DNA of 64,000 nucleotides, taken from Castor canadensis. Taxonomy: Eukaryota; Chordata; Mammalia; Rodentia; Castoridae. Positions 21,858-33,639 of this stretch are shown piece after piece. Position numbers and translations under genes: made by a program. The stretch covers positions 43,062,295 to 43,126,294 of the forward strand of contig NC_133389.1 in NCBI RefSeq assembly GCF_047511655.1, written 5' to 3'. Numbering within the stretch: position 1 is the first letter of the stretch; each line of letters opens with the position of its first letter. Under the pieces are notes generated by a model. It did no database searches. It was not told where the DNA came from and was given only the letters and a program-made list of their open reading frames with translations.

Positions 21858-21929
21858 AGTTGCTCTGGGCAATGAGCTTAGAAGACAGGGCAATCAGTTT
21901 TAAGATGACATGGAACCAGAATTAGCAAT

Positions 21930-22232
21930 GGTACAGAAGTGGACGAGTGCCAGACATGGCCTGAGAAGAAGGAATGGAACAATATCTACTGTAACTACTG
22001 TGTGGATTATGTGAACATACTGACATGAGCCAGAAACACAGTTTAGAGTTAGATTGTAGAGGCATTTTGATTTTGTTGTTGTTGCTGTTTTGAAAGCAAA
22101 GATTTATTAGGACACAACTTAAAAGGAAAGAAAATGGTGGGCAGCAGGGCAAAGGAGCATAGTGCTACTGCTGTGCCAATATGGGGTTGGGGACAGGCTC
22201 TTTAAGAGTTTTTCTTGTAAGCAAGAAGGCAA
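21930..22232 (-). mobile_element. Possible LTR fragment with poly(A) signal
   Basis: The minus strand contains AAGTTGTGTCCTAATAAATC (signal at 22108-22103), a form common in R regions of rodent LTRs. No internal viral sequence is present. Boundaries are guesses. Confidence 0.3.
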
Positions 22233-22235
22233 ACC

Positions 22236-22467
22236 AGCTGGGTGCCAGTGGCTCATGCCTGTAATCCTAGATACTCAGAAGGCAGAGACCAGGAGGATCG
22301 AGGCAAAATAGCCCAGGCAAAAAAGTTCATGAGACCCTATCTCAAAAATATTCAGCATAAAATGGCTAGTGGAGTGACTCAAGTGGTAGAGCCCCTGCCT
22401 AGCAAGTATGAAGCCCCGAGTTCCAACCCCAGTACTGGAAAAAATAAAAACAAAAAAACAAAAAAGT
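22236..22467 (+). mobile_element. Composite SINE (7SL/B1-like + ID/tRNA-like)
   Basis: The left half reads GGTGCCAGTGGCTCATGCCT..GGCAGAGACCAGGAGGATC..AGACCCTATCTC (7SL-type). The right half reads TGACTCAAGTGGTAGAGCCC..TGCCTAGCAAG..GAGTTCCAACCCCAGTACTGG (tRNA-type A and B boxes). An A-rich tail follows. Confidence 0.85.
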
Positions 22468-22610
22468 GTGTGAAGCAACTTTTTGAATGGAAACGTTAAT
22501 TATCACTGTGTACCGAAAAGATTTTTATTGTATGTAGATTATAGTGCAATTTTTTTTTAAAGTATGAGAAGCTATATGCAGACTTTCACATAACGGAAGT
22601 TGTATTTTAA

Positions 22611-22710
22611 CTACTGCTGTGTGTGGTGACACATGCCTTAATTCCAGATCTTGACAGGCTGAGGTAGGAGGATCAGGAGTTTGAAACCAGCCTAGGCATA
22701 CACGTATATA
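22611..22710 (+). mobile_element. B1-like SINE, 5' part
   Basis: GTGTGTGGTGACACATGCCT, GGCTGAGGTAGGAGGATCAG, GAGTTTGAAACCAGCCTAGG. Truncated at the 3' side. Confidence 0.8.
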
Positions 22711-23114
22711 TGCATTCAGAAAACACACGTGTGGAGACAGACTCAAGGTGCTGCAGTAACTCTGGAAGCACAGGGGTGCTTGTAATGTTGACCCAAGGCT
22801 AGATCCTACTAACCAGACAGCTACAGTAGCTTCAGCCCATAGATTTTCCTCCTCTAGCCTCTATCTTCCTGCTGGTTCATCTTCCTAGTTTTCATATTGT
22901 CATTCTATCAGTCAATTCTTATTAAGCCCTTTTTATAAACTTGCTAATGGAAGGGACTTTGAACATCATGAATTCTCAGCTCTAACCCACTGTGGATCCC
23001 TATCCCCACTGTGCCTGGTTGATGGTCAGGGAGCTCCTACAAGGTACCCTCGGAGCAGTGGGTGCCCATCTGAAGACACGGGGTACTCCATAGCTCGAAA
23101 TTAGTAGAAAGATT

Positions 23115-23181
23115 CATGTGTTTTCTTGTTATTTTTTGTTTTCTTTGATTTTTTGGCCATATTGAGGTTTGAACCCAGGGC
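23115..23181 (-). mobile_element. ID-type SINE cut by the inverted duplication
   Basis: TATTGAGGTTTGAACCCAGG and GCC are the start of the antisense SINE; the expected GCTAGGCAAG continuation is replaced at 23182 by the duplicated segment. Confidence 0.7.
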
Positions 23182-23470
23182 CTCTTATTCTTCTCTGAAG
23201 AAGATCTGAGAGCCCAATAGAATCTACATCAGCAATAGAAATCATCATGAACAAACACTGTTAACCAGGCATCCGTGCGATATGGCTGAAATTCCAATCC
23301 ATGTGTAACAAGTGGTGTATAGGGATGGTCTTTTCAGCCCTTGGAGTTGTCAGGTAGGGTTTGGAGGAACTGAGTTCCCTGGGCTCATCACCTCTAAGCG
23401 GATCACCTCTTCTATGTAGAAGTGCCACTCCTTCCTGCCTGCTCTGATGCTTCTGTCAGACTGTTCTTGG
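23182..23470 (-). repeat. Inverted duplication, copy 2 (probably derived)
   Basis: This is the reverse complement of 21563-21857. It lies between a cut SINE (ending 23181) and old L1 sequence (from about 23475), so this copy looks like the inserted one. The spacer between copies is 1324 bp. Confidence 0.92.
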
Positions 23471-23474
23471 ATGG

Positions 23475-23830
23475 GTTTTGGTTTCCTTCATTCACACACC
23501 TTTGTAGTGAGTTTTCTCTTCCCACTCCAATCCCTGTCAACTACTAATTTGTCTTCTTGTTCTTATAGTTTTATCTGAGCCACATAGTAATATGAATGGA
23601 ATCATGCCTTCACAGCTGTGAGTCTGTGAGTCTGGCTTCCTTCAGTTAGTATGATTCTTTTTAATATCCATCCATGTTTTGTGCTTCATTAACATTTCCT
23701 TTTGATTTCTGAGTGGTATTCAATCAAATGAATATGCTACAATTTTCTTATCCATTCAGCACATGGTAGACACTTCAGTTGTTCCCAATTTTTAGTGATT
23801 ATCTAATACCTTTTTTTATATAAAAAAAGA
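23475..23830 (-). mobile_element. Old L1M 3' end fragment
   Basis: On the plus strand it reads as antisense L1: TGAATGGAATCATGCC, TCCATCCATGTTTTG, TATCCATTCAGCACATGG. The left edge abuts the inverted duplication ending at 23470. Confidence 0.7.
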
Positions 23831-23930
23831 ATGGTCTTGGAAAGATGGAAAACAGATCTGATAACTATAGGTAGCTCAAGAACTTAGAAGTTGTAATGTG
23901 AAAGACACACTGTAAAATCATCATATGATA

Positions 23931-23946
23931 ATAATAATAATAATAA
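23931..23946. repeat. (ATA)n short microsatellite
   Basis: About five ATA/TAA units. Confidence 0.85.
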
Positions 23947-24254
23947 AGCAGAGCCATGCCAAGTCACCTAAATAGAAGTTCTTAACCTGGCAGTCCACAA
24001 ATTGTTGCTGTCTGTGGGTAGAATTCAGAAAATTTGCAATATTGGATGGGAAAAATTTACATCTTTATTTTTATAAACCTCTGGTTGAAACCCAGCACTT
24101 CCTTAAATTATAGATGCAGACAATAAACCAGAATAGTAATAGCAGTACCTGTCAATTTGTCACCAGTAGAAATCACAGATACTCTCCCATTATATCTAGT
24201 TGAGGGATAGATTTTGAAATAATCTTTATGCTCATTGCTACTTTGAAATTTGGG

Positions 24255-24345
24255 GGGCTGGTGCAGTGACTCAAGTGGTAAGAGCTCCTGCCTAGCAAGT
24301 GTGAGGCCCTGTGTTCAAACTCTAGAGCCACACACACAAAAAAAG
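24255..24345 (+). mobile_element. ID-type SINE
   Basis: TGACTCAAGTGGTAAGAGCT, CTGCCTAGCAAGTGTGAGGC, then a CA/A tail. Confidence 0.88.
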
Positions 24346-26039
24346 TAAAATTTTGGTATTATTAGATCTAGTGCTAAGTTTGGCAATGAATAAAGATGCA
24401 CATATACTACTATATTATAATTTTAAAAATTGTTATTCCAATGTCATTGATTTCCTTTGTAGTCCTCTGTATTTAATTTTGTGAAAATAGGGTTAAGAAC
24501 CTCAGCAAAGAGAAAGAATAGCTTCCAGGCTGGCAAGACTTGGCTGTGATCTAGTGGAATCTATTGCCATGTGTAAAGAAAGAAAATAGTTATTAGTGAG
24601 ATGAAATCAAAAGGAAGTTGTACTGTTGGATATTTGGATGAAAGACTTAGTTTCTTGGGCAGAACGTTTTCTGGAATAAGTAAGAGGACTTCAAAAACTT
24701 CCCACAGAGATATTTCAGAAAGAGAAACTTTTAGTCATTCTGACTTGCAGACTGTTTGATTTCTTAGGGAATATTACTACCTTGAAATATTTATGTACAC
24801 TTTAGTGTTTGTGAGGTTTTAATGGGAGTTCATGTCTGAGATTGCTAATGAAACCAGTCTGAGCCTCCACAGTCGACTTTGGACATTGGTCAGCACCAGT
24901 GAATTGGTAAATTCATCCAAGTAACACCCCCTAAGTAGAAGGCCAGCTAGGTTCCACCTGGAAGCATTCTGACCTCAGCAAGCACCACTCTCAAAGCAAT
25001 GTCAACAATAGTAATCTGGGCTGGTGGAGAGCTACTGATTATAGAAGGAGGGGACAGATGCAACAGACAGTGTTGGGAAAGGGATAATGGCAGAGAGATG
25101 TGGTGTTGAGGAAGATGGAGGGGTCAAAATGATTCTTCAGTTTAAAACTTACAAGGATTAGGGAGGGTCTCTCTGACAGAAAGACATAAAACAGTTAATC
25201 AAAATAGTCATTTGGTAAACAGAAGGTGTTATTTATGAAAAGGGTCACAATTGAATATTTAAAAGCAGAGGCTAAAGAGACAATGCAAATTTAACTTGAG
25301 TTAGATGTCCTTATGAAAATCACATGCTTTCCTTCAAACAAGGTCTTTAGTGTCCTGTAAGAGGTTGCTCTAGACAAAGGAACCATAAGAATGAACATTT
25401 GAGGGAATTCTTAGGTTGATCTGCTTCACAGTTGGAAATAGAGAAGTATGACCAATTTTTCCAGTTGACAGGACTCTAAGACCTACTAAGTGAGCAAAAG
25501 GGGGATTGCCCTAAAAGTCAAGTGAAGTCTCCTTTATCCACACTGCTGCAAACCACTTCTTCTCTGCTGCTTTCCCAGTTGTGCTCATAACCATTCAGAC
25601 CTCTCTTCTGCCCATTTCTTCCCTTGAGTTCCAGACAACTTCAGTCTGTGTGTCAACTCCCTTTAATTCTCAGTCATTGCCCAGAGCACACTCTCTACAC
25701 ATCTCCATCTTAATTGGAATGTAATTTGCAAGATTTTTTGAGCTGTCTTCAGTGGTGCTAGTGTCCTGATCTGTCACCACACTAGGCAGCTCTTATCACT
25801 TCTGGTTGAGATTTGCGACTTGCTTGCCTTCCCTCCCTGCCTGTGTCCTATGGTCAGGTATTTCAGCTTTTCTCTCACTATGCACCTAGATGCCTGGTGT
25901 TCTTCATCTTCCCCATCCTGGGTGTCCCCCCCACTATCTGATTGGAGAGTATCTGTGGAAGAAGCTAACGTTCTACCTTGCTTGAGGGAAAAAGTGACAA
26001 AATCTTGATGCTTCCCTTAAAAAATTCATTTAATTCTTG

Positions 26040-26240
26040 TGTAACCTCATTGCAGCTTGGCAGTTTGTGTACCTATCTCCATACTTAATTGACTGCCCAT
26101 GGCATTTCCTACTTATTCTTAAAGACTTGGGTTAAATGTTTAACCTTCATTTCTTTTGCAGCCTCTTTCTGAACAGCCCTCCTTCTGCTGTTCCTTCCAT
26201 TCAGAAGATAATTTTTTATTTTTTTCCAGGTTATCCCCCT
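26040..26240 (+). mobile_element. L2 fragment
   Basis: GGCATTTCCTACTTATTCTT, AAAGACTTGGGTTAAATGTT and the following CTCTTTCTGAACAGCCC match the part of L2 that encodes the ORF2 end, diverged. Confidence 0.5.
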
Positions 26241-26699
26241 ATAACTACTTTGACCTTGATTCTAATTTGTCTTTTTCTAAGATTATCCATTATCTACTCT
26301 TTAGTGTACTTTTTCCCTTCCTTCTCCCTACTTCTTCCCTTCTTCTATGCCTGAAAATCAATTGATGTGACTCCAAAGTGTTACTGAGACTCCCTCTCAG
26401 TCTTTCTACAGCCTTTCATGTCCATCACTGCTCTTTCATGTCCGTCACTACTAAAGGCTGGTCTGCCTTGCCACTTATGTCTCCTTACTGTCTCCTGCTT
26501 AGCAGTGAGGGCAGTCTGGTTTTGATGCTCCTTCCTCTTCAGGACTTTTCCACTTCAAGGGTGTTGTTATTCTTATTACCAACTCATCATCAAAGTAATC
26601 AGTCTCCCACCTTGATCATTTACTCGCAGAGCTACTCTGTCACCTCTGTGTAGAGGTATCCAACTGTGTTCTCTCCTACCCTGACTTGTTCTATGTATC

Positions 26700-27300
26700 T
26701 CCCTCCACTTTTGTCACAGCAAAAGTGCTCCAAGTTCATCATTGCTAAACTGGAACTCTGCATTTTTCCATCCCCTCAACTTCTCCTCTTGCCCCATCAT
26801 TCTTCATCTAAGTGGAATCTCTGTCCCTATGGCTGCCAGGGCTAGAACCTCAGGAATTAGGCTTGAAGTCTCCCTTATTTCAGATCATACTTTAAAAATT
26901 AATTTAAAAAATATTTCCCCACTTTGTGCTTTCTGTTTCCATAGCTGTCAGGTGAGTTCAAATCTTCATTGCTAATCATATAGCCTTTGGCAATTATGTT
27001 CTAACTGATCTTCTTACTGCTAATCTATTTTCCATATAATCTTTTCTGAAAGAGATTGCCATATTAATCTTCTTAATGCGTACCTCTGATTACATCATAG
27101 CTCCCTTTAAAAGCTTTTTCTCACTCCCCATGGTCAGCCAAATAAAGACCAATGCCCTTTGCTTGACATTCAAAAGTGGCCATGACTTGCTTCTGCTCCA
27201 TGTTTGTTTACTGCTGTGGTCCTTCAAACATCAGTTGAACCTTGGGCAGATCTTTGGGCAGGTCACCCCTGTGCCCTTTTACCTTCCTTATCCATTATTC
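26700..27300 (+). mobile_element. L2 fragment
   Basis: Words such as GATCTTCTTACTGCTAATCT, CTGATTACATCATAGCTCCC and GTCAGCCAAATAAAGACCAA are the L2 ORF2 C-terminal region. The open frames here are not genes. Confidence 0.6.
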
Positions 27301-27636
27301 CTTCACACTGATAACTGCATGCCAGAGCAAACATCAGCAAAGTGTTGAGAAGGAGGTGGTCAGAGAGAGAAAAGGCCAAATGAGAGAGACAGTTAAGGAC
27401 ATAGAAATAAGAGACTCTACTGACATCAGAGGGAAGAGCCAAAGATGACCTGAGCTATGTACTTAGCTTGGGAGGATGTTTAGTAGTAGGTAGAAATACA
27501 AGAGAAATGAATCTAGTTTTGGAAATGTTGAGGTTGAGGTTGAGATGGCAGCTGGAAATGATAGCTTGGGAGATGGAAGTTGGGAACCAAGCAGCAGATG
27601 GACATTCAAGGGCTTCAGAATGTAAATTGGATTCCA

Positions 27637-27722
27637 GTTTTTTTTTTTTTTTTTTTTTTGACACTGGGGCCTTGTGCATACTTGCCAAGTGGTCCACTGC
27701 TGAATGACATCCCCAGCTCCTC
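27637..27722 (-). mobile_element. ID-type SINE with long A tail
   Basis: A 20+ T run (27639-27659), then ACACTGGGGCCTTGTGCATA, CTTGCCAAGTGGTCCACTGC on the plus strand. Confidence 0.75.
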
Positions 27723-27899
27723 ACCAATAAATTGTAACAGTAAAAAGATAGAACTCTGGGATAAACCAACATTTAGTCAGTGATAAAACAAGAGAAGCCT
27801 GGGGCAAAGGTTTTCCACAGGCAGAAGTTAATTTTCTCCTCTGTGTGCTTTGTACCTTAAACAGTTGTGCCATTTGATCAGAATTGTATGTGTCACAAT

Positions 27900-28045
27900 T
27901 TCTCTTTCTTAACATGTTGGTGCCTTGAGAGCAGAGACCACCCTCCTTACTTTTTGCATCTCCACTCCCTAATGCAGGGCCTAGCACAGAGGAAATGACC
28001 TATGAATGCTTACTCAATGATCCAATAAATGAAAATCTAGTTGCA
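27900..28045 (+). mobile_element. L2 3' tail
   Basis: AGAGCAGAGACCACC, GCAGGGCCTAGCACAGAGGA and ATGCTTACTCAATGATCCAA are the L2 end. Confidence 0.65.
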
Positions 28046-28557
28046 GCTAGATTTTGCTTTTTCTCTCAGTGAACTAACACTTGCATTGCCCTCTGTGCTG
28101 GACGTTTGGCATTCCTGATCATAGCTCTCAACAATCGAACAGCCATTTCCCTATGTTCTCAACTGCACACGCCAGACAGAGCCAGACTGATTCTGAGTCC
28201 CAAGGCTCATCATTCCACTGCTGGCTGCTGTGCCCTTATTTTCCTGCCTGCTGGCCCACAGCCACTTCCGATTGTCATCGTAGTGATTATGCACGGGCTT
28301 CTATATTTGCCTAAGGATTCATTTCTTTATCTTTGATTCCAGCCTCTAATTTGAAGCTCCTTTATTATGGTTCAGTGAAATGGGCAGAATCCTTTTCCCC
28401 TGACATTTAATTATCTCTGAAATGTGCAAGTGAGAAGACGAAGCCACCTAACTTAATGAGCCCAGGAAGGGTTTGGAAACTGAAACACTTCTTTATTATG
28501 AATCCTTTGTTTTGGGGTTCAGATGAGTAATTTCTTTTTTTCTTAATCACATATCCT

Positions 28558-28745
28558 ATATTAGTGGTTTACCAAGTGTGGGCCCCAAACTAAGGGTATT
28601 GTTATTCTCTGGGACTTGCTAGAAACATAAATTCTAGGGCTCCACCCATATACACTGAATCTGGAACTCCTGGGGATGAAGCCCAGTAACATGTAGTATA
28701 ATAAACACTCCAGGTAATTCTGATGCTGAAGTTTGAAAACTATTA
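28558..28745 (+). mobile_element. MER5A-like DNA transposon fragment (hAT-Charlie)
   Basis: It opens TTAGTGGTTTACCAAGTGTG, has GACTTGCTAGAAACATAAAT and GGGCTCCACCC, and closes CTCCAGGTAATTCTGATG then AAGTTTGAAAAC. This is the MER5A arrangement, diverged. Confidence 0.8.
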
Positions 28746-28782
28746 TCTTAGATGCAACTAATGCTCAGCTGTGAGACTAGAC

Positions 28783-28905
28783 CATGGAATCCAGAGTCTG
28801 ATTTCTTTAAAACCTTTGCTACCTTGGCTTAGTCCCTTAATCTTTCTGGACTTGAGTTTTTTCCTCTAGAAGATAACATTTCTGGGTCAGTTGATTTCAA
28901 ATTGT
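28783..28905 (+). mobile_element. MIR SINE fragment
   Basis: GAATCCAGAGTCTGATTTC, CTTGGCTTAGTCCCTTAATC and TTCTGGACTTGAGTTTTTTC resemble the MIR core and 3' half. It directly follows the MER5A fragment. Confidence 0.6.
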
Positions 28906-30179
28906 ATTTACGTTGTTCTATGGTTCTATGAACACCTCTAAAAAAAACAATGGCAAGTTCCCACGGTTAGTTAGCAGGACAGAGCTTCAAGGAAGGCTAG
29001 GCACATTAAGAAGAACAGGCTGATTAGTGACCAAATACATAGCTACCTTTGCTTGTCTTCAAGTTTGCTCAGAAACAAATGCATTTGGATAGGTATCTGA
29101 AGCAAATAGGGACCTTCTTACCAAAATCCAGGTGCCAAAATTCTGAGTTGAGAGAGGCAAAACAAATGATTCATGACCTGTGGGTTCTTGTGAGTCAGAA
29201 TTTCTTTAATCTGTAACAAAAGAATTATTTGCAGATATTAGTAGTTTAGGAAACTGGTGCTCAAACAATGATCAACCCAGATTTCAACAGGCCAAAGAAT
29301 TACCCAGATAGTGGCTTGGTGCTACCATGTTTTAGTTACTTAGGAATTCAGTAGAGCTGCTTGGTCATTGTGCTCTCAATTTGAAGAGTTTAAAATACAA
29401 GGTCACTCTGAAAATGAGTGCTGATTCTTCCAGAGAAGTAGAACATGTCATTAGCTGCTTGTGTAGTCAGTACAGTTCTTTTGGAACACAATTTTACTTC
29501 TATTCTTTGAGTACATATTCATGCCAACACTATAATTCCTCAGTTAGGACAAATGTTTGCATAAAAGCAAAATTAAATTTATCCAAACTTTGATTCATGT
29601 GTAGCCCCACTTGGCCTTTTCCCTGCTGTTCTGAGAACTGCTCCAAAGTCATCATAAGGATTAGTGCTCTTGCTGGCTGATTTGGATTCATGGTTTACTT
29701 AATAGCACAGGTGCAGTTAGCCCATAGTATCTGCAGTCTCTTACCTTGTTCCTGTGGGTGGGGTGGGGGGCTGGAGCCAGCTTTCATCTTGCATTGTGCC
29801 CATCCTCTAGAGTTCTTCATTGACCTTGTCTCTATATGGAGACCTCAAGAGTGATAGATAGAGCTAATAAATCCATACTTTAGCTACATATGGTGACTTA
29901 TGGTGCTTTTTTTTTTTTTTAAAGAATGTTATATACATGAGTAAGTGGAACATGTCTGGGCAGGGTCATTTGAGCAAACACTGATTTACAAACTCTGCTG
30001 GAACTCCTGTATGAAGGGATAGTTTGAATGATTGGTGCCACTTTTTTTTTTAAGTGTCCCAAACATCTCTTCACTTTCTTCTACTGTGGCCATAACCCAA
30101 ATCTGTCCATGTCCCCCCTGGCTATAAGTGAGGCTGCTAAGCAAAGAAATCACATTTTACTTCAGAGGCAACATAGCAT

Positions 30180-30400
30180 GGTAGAAAATGCACAAACTTT
30201 GGCTTTTCAGAAAATCTTGGTTTGACTCCAAGTTTGTCATGTACTAGTTGTTTTACATGGGATTTCTTATACAATTTATGAGGCTTAGTGTCCTCTGTTA
30301 AATAGTGACAAGAATTGCCTCTGCCTGTTAGGGGAGACTGGATGTAATAATGAGTAAGAAGCATAGCATAGCTTATGGTCCATAGTAATTTGTAAATATT
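30180..30400 (+). mobile_element. MIR SINE
   Basis: TCTTGGTTTGACTCCAAGTT, CTGTTAAATAGTGACAAGAA, then GATGTAATAATGAGTAAGA follow the MIR order, diverged. Confidence 0.6.
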
Positions 30401-30504
30401 AGTTCAGGCAATTAGAGGTGGATCTGGAGGTTGGCAGATCTACCTTTATTTAATTTTTAAATTAATTGATTACTTAACTACTAACTTACTCATTAATTAA
30501 TTAA

Positions 30505-30560
30505 TGGTTCTCCCAAGTGCTAGGATTACAAGTGAATGCTACCAGGCCTGACTTGTCTTT
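30505..30560 (-). mobile_element. B1-like fragment after AT-rich repeat
   Basis: TCTCCCAAGTGCTAGGATTA then CAAGTGAATGCTACCAGGCC is the antisense B1 5' half. It follows a TTAATTAATT-rich tract (30451-30505). Confidence 0.6.
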
Positions 30561-30962
30561 ATTTTGATTTAATCTTTGGCTCTGTGGGGATACTCTACAG
30601 AAAGTTAAAATCCCATGATTGTCTAGTTCCAGGTCTCATACTTTTTGGATAGCAATTACTTTATCATATCATTACTTAAGATCTATATTACCTTTGCCAT
30701 GAATGTATTAAAGTAGGATATTCGAGTAGAATGCGTAGGTCCATTAGAATCTGAGTATTTTTAGTTAGCTTGGTAGTTGCCTCTTGGTTTATGAAGCATA
30801 TAGAAATTCAAGGAAATATTATGGCATTCAAATGACGTCCCCATTTATTTCAGTGGGACCCACTATGCTGGGATGGCTATACCCTGGATAGTTTGTAAAA
30901 ATAAAGATAATAAATTGGGCCAAGGAGATGGAGGGAGAGGAGTTTCATAGTGTCTGTTTCTT

Positions 30963-31085
30963 GTTTTTTTTTTTAAAGACAGGGTCTTGCTATGGAGCCC
31001 TAGCTGGCCTGGAACTCAGAATCCTTCTGTCTCAGCCTCCACAGTGCTGAGATGACAGGTGTGCACCATCATGCTTGGCTTCAGA
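30963..31085 (-). mobile_element. B1-like SINE
   Basis: Plus strand: T-run, AAGACAGGGTCTTGCTATGG, AGCTGGCCTGGAACTCAGAA, GATGACAGGTGTGCACCATC. Confidence 0.85.
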
Positions 31086-31328
31086 GTGTCTGTTAGTGCT
31101 GTGAAATTTGATGAATCTTGGTTCCCACCAACTGCCAGCCATGCAGCATTCACTAGAAAAAGAGAAGACTATGACCTGGGTCTCAGTTACTGTAAATTGA
31201 AATAAATCATATTTAAATCATATTTCTCAGTTGTGTGTAATTGCAGCTCCCAGCAAATTGCTTGAGGGTGACAGTTGCATCAGTACCATTTAAACATTGC
31301 CCTAAGCATTGAATTCTGTGAATTCAGA

Positions 31329-31329
<1 letters not shown>

Positions 31330-31367
<38 letters not shown>

Positions 31368-31377
31368 CGCGCGCGCG
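31330..31377. repeat. (TG)n(CG)n alternating purine-pyrimidine repeat
   Basis: About 15 TG units pass directly into about 9 GC units, 48 bp of strict alternation. Confidence 0.95.
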
Positions 31378-31892
31378 ATCGTGTTGTCAGGCTTAATGAC
31401 TGTATGTCTATAAGTGGGGAGCCTGGACTCTGGGCTGCAGCTAGCATCATGTCGCCTGACTGTGTGAACGGAGTGGACACCAGCATTTGGGATGCATCTT
31501 AGTGGTTCCAGCCTTTTCTAATATGATGAAATTCTTTGTTAATATGAAAAAGTTCTGAGACCTGAGCTTCTGCGGTCTATCCATTTAAAAAACAAATCTA
31601 TGACAAGAAGTTAATAAAAAGTAATGTCTTGATATGATTTTGTGTCTGTTTTATAAAACAAGGGTATATGTGTGTGTGCTTGAAAAACAGTGACCCAATT
31701 TCTGGATGAATAGCACCTTCAGATCACCTGAAATGCTTGGGCCAAGGAATGGAAGGCTCTTTGCTGTACCCATGTGTCCCCTCCAACACAAGAGGCCCAA
31801 AGATGGTGAACAAGAGCACTTTGTTCCTCGGTCCTGAGTGGGGAAGCTTTGAGGGTTCTGCTACCACTCCCTCCATCTAGGAAAGCATGTTC

Positions 31893-31907
31893 GGGGGGGG
31901 GGGGGGG
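31893..31907. repeat. G15 homopolymer
   Basis: Fifteen consecutive G. A shorter G11 run lies at 20015-20025. Confidence 0.9.
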
Positions 31908-33639
31908 AGTTCAATCAGTGAGTCAAATATCATCTTGAGGGTGAAGCTTAGTACGAGGTCTTGGCTGCAAGAGAAGCTTGTTCTTAAGCAACTGAAACCT
32001 GTTGAAAGAGGTAGGTGTCAGTAACAGGATTTATATGCTTGAAACCTGAAGCATGTAATAAATCATTTGGTGATTCAGACAGAAGTTGTTCAATTCTCTT
32101 GGGAAACATGTCAATGTTTGGTTGAGGCATTGAAGATTTTGTGGAGGAGAGTTTTTTAGTAAGGCCTAGAGTAAACTGAAATGACATAAATGACAATAGG
32201 AGACAGAAGATGGGAATTTTATCACTGAAGTTTTCATACTCTGCCTTTTGAGAACCTGTTTTCCACTTTGCTTCCTCTCTCCCTCTTCTCCCTCTCCTCC
32301 TCCTCTCTTGCATCCCCCCAGACCCCTCCGCCATCTATCCTGTTAGCTGTTGTCTCTCTTTTGTGGCTTGCTACTATCTCGAGCAGAGGATGGGGAGTAG
32401 CAGAGAGCAGGTGACACTTTCACAAGTGAGCATATTGAGTCAGATGCAATGCACTCCTGCTTTAGTCGGGAAAACAGATCCTGTGCCTTCTGGACCCATC
32501 CAGGGCCTACAGTCCCCAGGCCCAGTTCTTAAGCCCCTGGGCGCTGTTGTTCTGGAAACCCACTCTGACTCTTTCTATTAGACACTTTCTAGTTTTGTCT
32601 TACAGTTATTGTACTGGGTACTGACTGAGCAGTTTTTAGAGCAGAATCAGAGATTAGGACCCAAACCCCTGAGGCAGCCAGGCTGGTTGGTTTCAGGGTG
32701 GGGTCTATGCTGTGCCTGCTGCTGTTGCTCCTAACTCCTCTAGCCTGGAAGGGTCCCCCTTGCTTCCTCCTAGGGATGCATGCACAGACCCATGACTGTC
32801 TGAAGAGGAATGGGTTCCAGACCATCTGGAGCTAAAGGGGAAGGAGAATGAATTTGGGGTGCTGGTATACCATTTTGGTTGGATTCTTGGCTGAGATTTG
32901 ACATTCAAAGCCATTAATTTTATTTCATTTGTCCTTTCAGTCTAGGGAGTAGACTTTCTGGAAAACCTGTGGTTAAGAATGGTGCAAATAAGGTTGGGGA
33001 TTATCTGGGGATTTCAAAATATTTGATTCCTTTTAAGAAGGATAATCTAGACTTGAATGTATAAGGGTTGCAATTTTAAGTCTTATGAATCCTGCAGGAG
33101 GCCAACCTAGGTGAGTGAAAGCCAGTGAATGTAAGGGAAATGATGAAGACACAGGAAGAAATGTGTCTTTCTGCTAGCACTCCTGAAAACTGGTCTTTCA
33201 TCATGACTTCCTCTCAGCTCTGGGGCAGGAACTGATGATCAGCAGGAAATCCTGCTGAGAGTCTCTTAGAAAACAATCCTCAAAATAGAAGAGATTATTC
33301 ACTCATACCATCTTGCTGGGCTGCCCTTGTGGCTATGTACCCTTTTGGTTGTTTGTATCTCTGTTTATCTCTGGGTTTCTCTCATTCATTAGCAGAATTC
33401 ATTAGGCTTTGTTCTGGCAGAGAAAATCTCTTTAAGCAGCCAATTGTTAAGTTGTTCCCAGTGTTTCCATGCCTTCCCCTGCCCCAGCTGGAAAACAAGG
33501 TAGTCTCCTGTAGGAACATGGGCTATTGTTACACAGACTTGCATCTGAATACCCTTTTCCAGTGTGTTGGCTCTCATTGTACCAGGCCTTGTTCTTTATC
33601 TCTGATAAATCATTTGTCCCTTTTGACCCATATGTCCTT

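Noticed and set aside
26136-27350. Series of plus-strand frames of 60-90 residues
   Set aside because: The DNA matches old L2 sequence, so the frames are leftovers of LINE coding DNA.
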